Of a DNA stretch of 64,000 nt, positions 24,895-31,144 are shown piece by piece. The DNA lies in contig DAOQWL010000002.1 in assembly GCA_035342095.1 (NCBI GenBank), forward strand, positions 1-64,000, written 5' to 3'. Origin of the DNA: PLanc-01 sp035342095. Lineage in GTDB: Bacteria; Planctomycetota; Phycisphaerae; Sedimentisphaerales; Anaerobacaceae. Both the position numbers and the translations under genes were made by a program. The notes beneath the pieces are model-generated. The model was not told the origin of the DNA. It did not search any database and saw nothing but the letters and a program-made list of their open reading frames with translations. Each line of letters begins with the position of its first letter. Position 1 is the first letter of the stretch.

Positions 24895-25638
24895 ATGGCA
24901 GAGCAAGGCGCCGGTCCCGGCCCGCACAGCGATTCGACGCCGCCTGTTTCCCTCACGGTGTTCTTCCCGTGCTACAATGAGCAGGAGAATGTGGGCAAGG
25001 TGGTCCAACAGGCGGTCGAGGTGCTCGATGGCCTGCGGGCGGACTACGAGATTCTCATCGTCAATGACGGCAGCGCCGACGGCACCGCCCGGGTCGCGGA
25101 CCAGATCGCGGCCGTCAACCGGCGGGTCCGCGTGATCCATCACCCCCGCAACCTCGGCTACGGCGCCGCTCTGCAATCGGGCTTTCGTGCGGCGACCAAG
25201 GAACTGGTGTTCTACACGGACGGCGACGGGCAATTCGATCTGAAGGAGCTGCCGCCGCTGCTGCCTTTGATGGCGGAATACGATATTGTCAGCGGCTATC
25301 GCATGAACCGCCAGGACCCGCTGTTGCGGAGACTGAACGGCTGGCTCTGGACGCGGATGAACGACTTGCTGTTCTCGCTGAACCTTCGCGATCTGGACTG
25401 CGCGTTCAAGCTGTTCAAGCGGTCGATCTTCGACGACATCCGGATGGAGAGCCAGGGGGCGCTGATCGCTACGGAGATCCTCGCTCGCGCCGCCCGGAAG
25501 GGGTACAAGATCACGGAGAAAGGGGTTCACCACTACCCGCGAACGGCCGGCAAGCCGACGGGCGGCAATCTGAAGGTCATTCTGCGGGCGTTCAAGGAAG
25601 TCATCAAGCTTCGCGGGCGCATCCTGTCCGATGGGTAG
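24895..25638 (+). CDS. Family 2 glycosyltransferase (dolichyl/polyprenyl-phosphate sugar synthase-like)
   Basis: 247-aa cytoplasmic GT2 enzyme. VFFPCYNEQENVGKVV begins the GT-A fold, LIVNDGSADGTARVAD binds the nucleotide, and YTDGDGQFD carries the DxD metal site. These marks and the lack of C-terminal membrane helices resemble polyprenyl-phosphate mannose/glucose synthases (DPM1-like), which load a sugar on a lipid carrier for a GT-C enzyme. That fits the membrane protein encoded just upstream. The ATG lies 3 bases after the previous stop, with GGTGGTGAG overlapping the end of that gene as ribosome binding site. Confidence 0.88.
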   Translation: MAEQGAGPGPHSDSTPPVSLTVFFPCYNEQENVGKVVQQAVEVLDGLRADYEILIVNDGSADGTARVADQIAAVNRRVRVIHHPRNLGYGAALQSGFRAATKELVFYTDGDGQFDLKELPPLLPLMAEYDIVSGYRMNRQDPLLRRLNGWLWTRMNDLLFSLNLRDLDCAFKLFKRSIFDDIRMESQGALIATEILARAARKGYKITEKGVHHYPRTAGKPTGGNLKVILRAFKEVIKLRGRILSDG

Positions 25639-25677
25639 CGCCGTTGCCATCGATTTCACCTGGGGACCACCGCCACC

Positions 25678-27621
25678 ATGCACGATCAGAAAGTCAATCT
25701 CTTTGTCTACGGCTCGCTCCGGGACAGCCGGATCTTCCAGTCCGTCAGCGGCTATGCGTTCACACGCAGACCCTCGCGGCTGGACGACAAGACGTTGTTT
25801 GCCGAACTGGCATTTCTGCCACACTACCGGAGGGTCAGCCCGGACAATGTTTACTACTACGCCGTGCCGTCGGCAGCCGGCAGGATCGAAGGCTTCATCA
25901 TCCACGATGTCCCCATGACTGCCGTCGCGGAGATCGATCGCTATGAGGGAAAACGCTATTGTCGGGAGATCGTGCGGGTTCACACCGGACACGGGGTCGA
26001 GGAGGCCCTGGCCTACCTCGTGACCACGGAGTCGATGCGCAAGCAGTTCGGCGATCGCTTCCATGTGAACCTGATTCACGAGTTGTGGCTCCGCAAGCGG
26101 ATCCAACAGTTCCTCAAGAGGCATACGCGTCCGGGCGACCGGACCGCGGACGCCGAGTTGGAGCGCCAGGCAGAGCGCGAGCTGCTCGCGGCGACCGAAC
26201 GCGACCTCGTAATGGCGCACTACCGCAGGGACGCCGTCAGCGATTACTACTTGGAGCGGGAGCTGGATCGGCCGCGCCCCAGCATCAAGGCCCTGCACAA
26301 CGAGCCGCAGGCCCGGCCGTACATCCGAAACTACCTGGCCCTCGTGATCCGCCAGGTCCTGCTCAACCAGTTCGAGGAACAGATGGAGAGCCGGTTCCGC
26401 TACGAGCTGGAGCACATGAGGACCAGTCTGCGGTATTTCGCCCGCACCGTCAGCTTGTTCGCATGCCTGCAGATCCTCAACGCTAACAACAGCGTGGTCG
26501 AGCCGATCATCCAGAAGTGCCTGGACGCCATGCCGTATGAGAAGAACGATCTGATCGACTACGTCAAGTACGCCGTCGGTGTGGTGAAGAGCATCTTCGA
26601 TCCCCGCATGGCGGAGGACTATCTGGGCCGGATTCGATCGAACCTTCAGCCCGGCTTGGTGCCGCTGGGGTGCGAGCTGGAGCTGAGCAATCTGGGCGCC
26701 GCCGCGGTCGAGCCCCTGCGGAGCGCCTCGAACGCAAAGGACGCGGTCTACGACGGCTTCAAGTACTTCTACGATTTCCGCCTGGACGTCCTGTGCTGGA
26801 AGCTCGGCGGCTACATCGACGACCACAGCGGATACAACGACCGCCCTCGTCGCCAGGGGTTCTTCGAGATCGCGCCGGGCCGGCTCAGCGTCGCGGGCGA
26901 GCTGTCCCGGCCGGCGACGGCCGACCCCTGGGTGCTCAGCCGGCTGATCCACGAACTGATCACGTTTTTCCAGATCCGTCCACACAGCCTTCACCTGTCG
27001 TTCCAGATGCGCAAGTGTCAGATCGGCCGCCAGCGGACGCTGCCCCTGGGATTCGTCCAGTGCCTGCTCGCGCTCGGCGGGGGGCTCGAACGCTGGCCCG
27101 GCGGGATGTGGATCTCACGTATCTGCAAAGAGGAGATCATCCAACATACCTACGGCGAGGAATTCGTCTTCGCCAGGACAAGCCGGCGCAACTGGTACCT
27201 TGGCGGCGGCGATGACGTCGCGGACAGGCCGCCCGCCCAGGCGATGACGTGCATCCAGCAGTATAAGTTCATCCGCCTGGACAAACAGACGGACTACGAG
27301 CCGCTGATTATGGGCCTCAAAGGGCTCCAACTGGAGTACAATCCGGGCGACTACCTCACCGCCGACCAGATGAAGGAGAACCCCCGCCTGGCTCGCCGGT
27401 ACCAGGAGCTGAAGAAATGGGCCCACCAGCCGGCGGAGATCGGCGGTCGGACGATCCAGCGGTTCCTGGATACGGTCCATCGCGGCCTGATGAAGGAACG
27501 CCATCAGCAGCCGGCCCACAAGCTTCACTACATCGATTACGCGGTCAGCGCGATTGAAACCCGATTGAAGCGATTCAACGAGCAGGTGAAGACGCCGGGG
27601 CTCGATCCGGTCGTCTATTGA
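25678..27621 (+). CDS. Gamma-glutamylcyclotransferase-like domain fused to putative amidoligase-like domain
   Basis: 647 aa. Residues 5-125 are a GGCT/AIG2-like domain: NLFVYGSLRDS (the VYGSL substrate loop) and EIDRYEGKRYCR with the probable catalytic Glu. Residues about 150-320 are helical and unassigned. From about 325, PLGCELELSNLG, then FFEIAP and GELSRPATADPWVLSRLIHE, resemble the GxExE and ExxSP motifs of glutamine-synthetase-fold carboxylate-amine ligases (amidoligases); this part is inference. In such families, ligases that make gamma-glutamyl or isopeptide links are found beside GGCT enzymes that undo them. Here both would be in one chain. It is the third gene of the operon (39 bases after the GT2 stop); no clear Shine-Dalgarno. 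Its 3' end overlaps the convergent NUDIX gene by 47 bases. Confidence 0.65.
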   Translation: MHDQKVNLFVYGSLRDSRIFQSVSGYAFTRRPSRLDDKTLFAELAFLPHYRRVSPDNVYYYAVPSAAGRIEGFIIHDVPMTAVAEIDRYEGKRYCREIVRVHTGHGVEEALAYLVTTESMRKQFGDRFHVNLIHELWLRKRIQQFLKRHTRPGDRTADAELERQAERELLAATERDLVMAHYRRDAVSDYYLERELDRPRPSIKALHNEPQARPYIRNYLALVIRQVLLNQFEEQMESRFRYELEHMRTSLRYFARTVSLFACLQILNANNSVVEPIIQKCLDAMPYEKNDLIDYVKYAVGVVKSIFDPRMAEDYLGRIRSNLQPGLVPLGCELELSNLGAAAVEPLRSASNAKDAVYDGFKYFYDFRLDVLCWKLGGYIDDHSGYNDRPRRQGFFEIAPGRLSVAGELSRPATADPWVLSRLIHELITFFQIRPHSLHLSFQMRKCQIGRQRTLPLGFVQCLLALGGGLERWPGGMWISRICKEEIIQHTYGEEFVFARTSRRNWYLGGGDDVADRPPAQAMTCIQQYKFIRLDKQTDYEPLIMGLKGLQLEYNPGDYLTADQMKENPRLARRYQELKKWAHQPAEIGGRTIQRFLDTVHRGLMKERHQQPAHKLHYIDYAVSAIETRLKRFNEQVKTPGLDPVVY

Positions 27622-28057
27622 GCCGCTCGACGGCACAGCGAGCGATCTCGTCGTGGTCGAAGGCCATGGGCGGGAGGCTCTCGATGTCGAACCATTGGGC
27701 ACGCTCCGCGTCGTCGGCTGCCTGGATCCGGTCCCAGCCCTTCTCGATGACGCCGAAGAAGGCGACGGTGATGGTCCGTCCTCGCGGGTCTCGGCCAGGC
27801 CGACCGAACGCGCGAAGCTGCTCCAGGGGGACACCCTCCAGTCCGGTCTCCTCCGCCAGCTCGCGGGCCGCCGCGTCGGGCAGGTCCTCATCGATCTCGA
27901 CGAACCCGCCGGGAAGCGCCCAGCGGCCCTTGTAGGGGGCGATCTTACGCCGGATCAGCAGCAGATGGGGTCTGCCGTCCAGGAACGCGAATACCGCCGC
28001 ATCGGCCGTCACCATCGGCCTGGGCCACTCGTAGACGTACCTGCCTTTTTCCGCCAC
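27575..28057 (-). CDS. NUDIX hydrolase
   Basis: 160-aa cytoplasmic pyrophosphohydrolase. The Nudix box is complete: GGFVEIDEDLPDAAARELAE followed by ETGLEG, fitting GX5EX7REUXEEXGU. The preceding YVYEWPRPMVTADAAVFAFL and IRRKIAPYKGRWALPGG are typical of ADP-ribose pyrophosphatase or MutT-like members; the substrate is open. The start was set at the GTG at 28057: AAAGGAG lies 8-9 bases upstream, and the frame upstream of 28185 is antisense to the GT9 gene. Convergent with, and overlapping, the GGCT-fusion gene. Confidence 0.85.
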   Translation of the reverse strand: MAEKGRYVYEWPRPMVTADAAVFAFLDGRPHLLLIRRKIAPYKGRWALPGGFVEIDEDLPDAAARELAEETGLEGVPLEQLRAFGRPGRDPRGRTITVAFFGVIEKGWDRIQAADDAERAQWFDIESLPPMAFDHDEIARCAVERLNRRPDRAPASSPAR

Positions 28058-28146
28058 CTGCGCCGGCTCCTTTCCGCCCTTCAAGGGACGCACCCGCCAT
28101 TGTATGTTGCCTGTGCCTGGCCGCAAGGGCAAAGGCCGGATGCGGA

Positions 28147-28175
28147 TTGCCTTGTCTGGCGTCATCGCGTAGAAT
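28147..28175 (+). promoter_or_regulatory. Promoter giving a leaderless GT9 transcript
   Basis: TTGCCT (28147-28152), 17-base spacer, TAGAAT (28170-28175). The ATG begins at 28185, only 9 bases after the -10 box, and no Shine-Dalgarno lies between, so transcription probably starts at or within 3 bases of the ATG. Confidence 0.6.
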
Positions 28176-28184
28176 CCCGTCCTT

Positions 28185-29225
28185 ATGCCCGAGACGTATC
28201 GCAGCATCTTGGTCGTCAAACCCAGTTCGCTGGGCGACATCGTGATGGCGCTGCCGGCTCTGTCGTCGCTGCGGCGGAGCTTTCCGCAGGCGAAGATCAG
28301 TTGGCTGGTCCGTCCGGAGTTCGCCCCGATCCTGGACGGCCATCCGCACCTCGATGAGATCATCCTGTTCGACCGCAAGCTCCTGGCTGGAGCCTGGCAC
28401 AGTCGCGCGGCGTTCCAGGGGCTGATGTCTCTCATCTCGCGTTTGCGTCACGGCCGGTACGATGCGGTGCTCGATTTGCAGGGGCTTTTTCGCACCGCCT
28501 CGTTGGCCTGGCTCTCCGGCTGCGCGCATCGCTTCGGCCCGGTCTGGGGACGGGAACTCGCGCACTGGTTCTACACGACAGCCATCCCCCCCCGGCCGGA
28601 ATGGGTCCATGTGATCGACTATTGCCGCAAGCTGATCGAGGCGATGGGTGCGAGCGATCTGGGCGTGGAATTCGTACTGCCCGAGAAGCCCGCCGCCGCG
28701 TCCGCGGTGCAGGCGCTGCTGGCCCAGCACAGGATCGATGCGGATCGCTACGCCGTGATCATTCCAGGCTCTGCACAAGTCAGCAAGTGCTGGCCTGCCG
28801 ACCGATTTGCCGCTCTGGCGGACCGGCTCGCTGCGGAACACAGCTTGGCAGTCGTCGCCACCGGCGGCAAGTCCGAAAGCCCGATGATCGAGCAGATTCA
28901 TCGCCTCGCCAGACATCCCATCTCGAATCTCGGTGGGCGGACCTCGCTGCCCGAGCTGGTCGAGGTGCTCCGGCGGGCGAGATGCGTCGTCAGTAACGAC
29001 ACCGGTCCCGGCCACATCGCCGCCGCGTTGGGCAGGCCGCTCGTGATGATGTTCAGTTGGTCGAACCCGCTGCGAGTCGGGCCCTATGGCCGGCCGGAAT
29101 GTGTCGTCGCCCGCGACGCCGCGACCAGGGGCCTCGCGATCCGCAGCCGCAATCCCGCCCACGCGATCCAGAACATCACCTTCGACGAGGTCTACGCCAA
29201 GGTTGTCGAGCAACTACAGCGATAG
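28185..29225 (+). CDS. GT9 family glycosyltransferase (ADP-heptose:LPS heptosyltransferase-like)
   Basis: 346 aa. The N-terminus ILVVKPSSLGDIVMALPALS is the hallmark of GT9 enzymes (WaaC/WaaF/WaaQ), and the C-terminal domain has IIPGSAQVSKCWPADRFAAL and CVVSNDTGPGHIAAALGRPL, the nucleotide-sugar binding half. These enzymes add heptose or related sugars to lipopolysaccharide cores at the inner face of the inner membrane, which suggests a diderm envelope with LPS-like glycolipid. The predicted promoter places the start codon at the very 5' end of the mRNA. The gene is divergent from the NUDIX gene. Confidence 0.9.
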   Translation: MPETYRSILVVKPSSLGDIVMALPALSSLRRSFPQAKISWLVRPEFAPILDGHPHLDEIILFDRKLLAGAWHSRAAFQGLMSLISRLRHGRYDAVLDLQGLFRTASLAWLSGCAHRFGPVWGRELAHWFYTTAIPPRPEWVHVIDYCRKLIEAMGASDLGVEFVLPEKPAAASAVQALLAQHRIDADRYAVIIPGSAQVSKCWPADRFAALADRLAAEHSLAVVATGGKSESPMIEQIHRLARHPISNLGGRTSLPELVEVLRRARCVVSNDTGPGHIAAALGRPLVMMFSWSNPLRVGPYGRPECVVARDAATRGLAIRSRNPAHAIQNITFDEVYAKVVEQLQR

Positions 29226-29233
29226 ATAGTGTC

Positions 29234-29383
29234 TTGCATTTCATCAATGATGTGGAAGCAAAGCAACTCATCGAGAAACTGAATCGCCGGATGGGCGCGA
29301 TCGAGTTCCTGACGGGCGAGCATCTGCGGCAGGAGGGGATGCTGCGCAGCGAGCTTCCTCCGGATAGTGTCCAACAGTCGTGA
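29234..29383 (+). CDS. Possible small protein, 49 aa
   Basis: A short frame from a TTG at 29234 gives LHFINDVEAKQLIEKLNRRM and then GAIEFLTGEHLRQEGMLRSE, an amphipathic, protein-like helical sequence. It begins 8 bases after the GT9 stop in a different frame, so it could be co-transcribed. There is no clear ribosome binding site, and the only ATG is internal (29291). It may be a real small gene, a remnant or chance. Confidence 0.3.
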   Translation: MHFINDVEAKQLIEKLNRRMGAIEFLTGEHLRQEGMLRSELPPDSVQQS

Positions 29384-29426
29384 GTTATCCGTGGCAGGCA
29401 GCAAGGCGCCTCGCCGACAATCCAAC

Positions 29427-29519
29427 TTGTCATGCTGAACGAAGTGAAGCGCCTGGATGCCGCAGGTCTCCGGTCGCTGGGTGCAGGACCGTAGTTGCGA
29501 CCTTCCGCAGAATGACGAG
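29427..29519. repeat. TGTCATGCTGAACGAAGTGAA-type inverted repeat
   Basis: Begins TTGTCATGCTGAACGAAGTG and ends CCGCAGAATGACGAG, the inverted partner. Same family as 10053-10174 and 52956-53057. Confidence 0.7.
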
Positions 29520-29533
29520 ACGTTGCCCCGACT

Positions 29534-29612
29534 CTGTCATTCTTGCGTCAAGCAGGAATCCAGGAGCCGTGGGACTGGACGTAACCGGGAGAGTGGATTC
29601 CCGTCTTCGCGG
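29534..29612. repeat. TGTCATTC...GGAATGACA inverted repeat
   Basis: The left end TGTCATTCTTGCGTCAAGC and the right end CCCGTCTTCGCGGGAATGACA are inverted; the right arm contains its own CCCG...CGGG hairpin. In translation it gives the common DSRLRGND peptide. Together with the repeat at 29427-29519 it fills most of the gap before the next gene. Confidence 0.7.
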
Positions 29613-29691
29613 GAATGACAACCTGGGGTGCCTATGAACCCCTGTCGCGTGCGCGCAACTACGGACGTACCCCCCCCAATCGTTGCCGCGG

Positions 29692-29720
29692 TTGACACTG
29701 TGTCCCCGAGTCGTCATAAT
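29692..29720 (+). promoter_or_regulatory. Strong sigma70-type promoter
   Basis: TTGACA (29692-29697), 17-base spacer, CATAAT (29715-29720), about 50 bases upstream of the hydrolase gene at 29769. Confidence 0.75.
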
Positions 29721-29768
29721 TGCATCCGGATTGGCTGGTCGGCGGGTGCCCTTTGGGAAGGAGTTGTC

Positions 29769-31124
29769 ATGGAATGCCGTCGTTTGACCGTTTCGATGCT
29801 CCTGTGCGGCGTGGCGGTCGTGGTCTGGCTCGACCCGATCCCTTGCGTGCGTGCCCAGGAGGCGACGGACTCGAAGCCGTTCGATTTCGAGGAAGCGTCG
29901 CGCGACGTGCCCAAGCCAAGGGAGATCTGGCCGCTGGTGCGAGAGGACACCGTGTCGCTGGAGTGGACCGTCCGCTCGGACGAGATCGTGACAAGCGACA
30001 GCGACCCGTCGCAGAAGCTGCGGAAGGTAACCGCCCATTTCTGGAGCATGGAGCTGGCGGGCAAGAAGTGGGGACATCCGTGTGTGGTCTTCACGCCCGC
30101 GGACAACAGCCGGAATCTGACTCCCGAACGCAAGGGCAAGGTGGTCATCGTGGGTTCGCCCGACGGGGAGTACTTCCCCATCCACGTGGACAAATACGGC
30201 GAGCTGATCGTGTCGCGGACCGGCTATCCGACGATGGTTCTGTCCAACCCCGGCCAGTATCCCGACGGCAGCGAAATCGAGCGGGATATGGGCGTCCTTA
30301 CGACCCTGCGAAAGGAGACCGGCAAGAACTACTATAACATGAACTGCCAACTGGCGGTCGTGTACATCCAGGCGATGAACGCGTTCCAGCAGTTCCTCGG
30401 GCTGGACGACGTCAAGGCGGTGGTTGGCGGGCACTCGAAGCGGGGTCGCAGCGCCACGGTCGCGGCGGCGATGGATCCTCGCGTCGCCTCCGCCATCATC
30501 ATGGGCAACGAGGGCGTCCATGCGACGGACCGCATCGAGTGGCACCTGTCCTTCCATCACGCCTTCTTCCAGGACCAGGTGACCGTGCCGGTCTTCTATC
30601 TCGGCGCCACGAACGAGGACGGCTACAAGATGTTCAACGTCAACCTTCTGCAAGAACGTCTGAAGACCCCCATGACCGTCGAGATGATCCCGAACTACTG
30701 CCACGCGAATTTCAGCGAGATCCAGTTCATGGACTTCGCGATGTGGGTGTCGCACGTGCACGACGGCCGTCCGGTGAGCCGGATCAGCGAGGTGCGCTGC
30801 GATCGCCAGGAGGGCAGGGTCGTTTTTCGGGCCAAGGTCGAGAGCGATGCGAAGGTTCAGATCGTGAAGGCGTGGTACGTCTACAGCGACGATCCCGCCT
30901 GGCGGGATCTCATGTGGTATCACCTGCTGATGCGCCGGGTCGGGGATCACTACGAGGTCCCCCTGTACGGCAAGATTCCCGACGCTTTCATGATCGAAGT
31001 GGGGGACATCGCGAACGGGCTGCCGGGGTACGTGTCCAGCACGCCGCAGAAACTCACCGATGCCCCGGTGGTGGAACGCACGTCGAGAGGGTCATTACCC
31101 CGCCTGTGGGAACCCAGCAAATAG
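29769..31124 (+). CDS. Exported alpha/beta hydrolase, PhoPQ-activated PqaA-like
   Basis: 451 aa with a signal peptide (about 1-28). GKVVIVGSPDGEYFPIHVDK and YYNMNCQLAVVYIQAMNAFQ lead to the nucleophile elbow GGHSKRGRSA (Ser of GHS). The GxSKRG elbow and the following region resemble the PhoPQ-activated pathogenicity-related (PqaA) family of alpha/beta hydrolases. The His of the triad may be in NYCHANFSE. The substrate is unknown; an ester- or peptide-cleaving role outside the cytoplasm is inferred. AAGGAG precedes the ATG. A strong promoter is at 29692, and the GH172-like gene starts 20 bases after the stop, forming an operon. Confidence 0.8.
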   Translation: MECRRLTVSMLLCGVAVVVWLDPIPCVRAQEATDSKPFDFEEASRDVPKPREIWPLVREDTVSLEWTVRSDEIVTSDSDPSQKLRKVTAHFWSMELAGKKWGHPCVVFTPADNSRNLTPERKGKVVIVGSPDGEYFPIHVDKYGELIVSRTGYPTMVLSNPGQYPDGSEIERDMGVLTTLRKETGKNYYNMNCQLAVVYIQAMNAFQQFLGLDDVKAVVGGHSKRGRSATVAAAMDPRVASAIIMGNEGVHATDRIEWHLSFHHAFFQDQVTVPVFYLGATNEDGYKMFNVNLLQERLKTPMTVEMIPNYCHANFSEIQFMDFAMWVSHVHDGRPVSRISEVRCDRQEGRVVFRAKVESDAKVQIVKAWYVYSDDPAWRDLMWYHLLMRRVGDHYEVPLYGKIPDAFMIEVGDIANGLPGYVSSTPQKLTDAPVVERTSRGSLPRLWEPSK

Positions 31125-31144
31125 GATTGAAGGAGCCAGTCACC

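Noticed and set aside
22030..26994. A 1654-codon open frame on the minus strand
   Set aside because: It is antisense to three well-supported genes (membrane protein, GT2, GGCT fusion), its translation is Arg/His/Asp-rich low-complexity typical of GC-rich shadow frames, and it has no family motif or ribosome binding site.
29192..29425. Minus-strand frame of 77 codons downstream of the GT9 gene
   Set aside because: It is the complement of a more protein-like plus-strand frame (29234-29383) and has no ribosome binding site.
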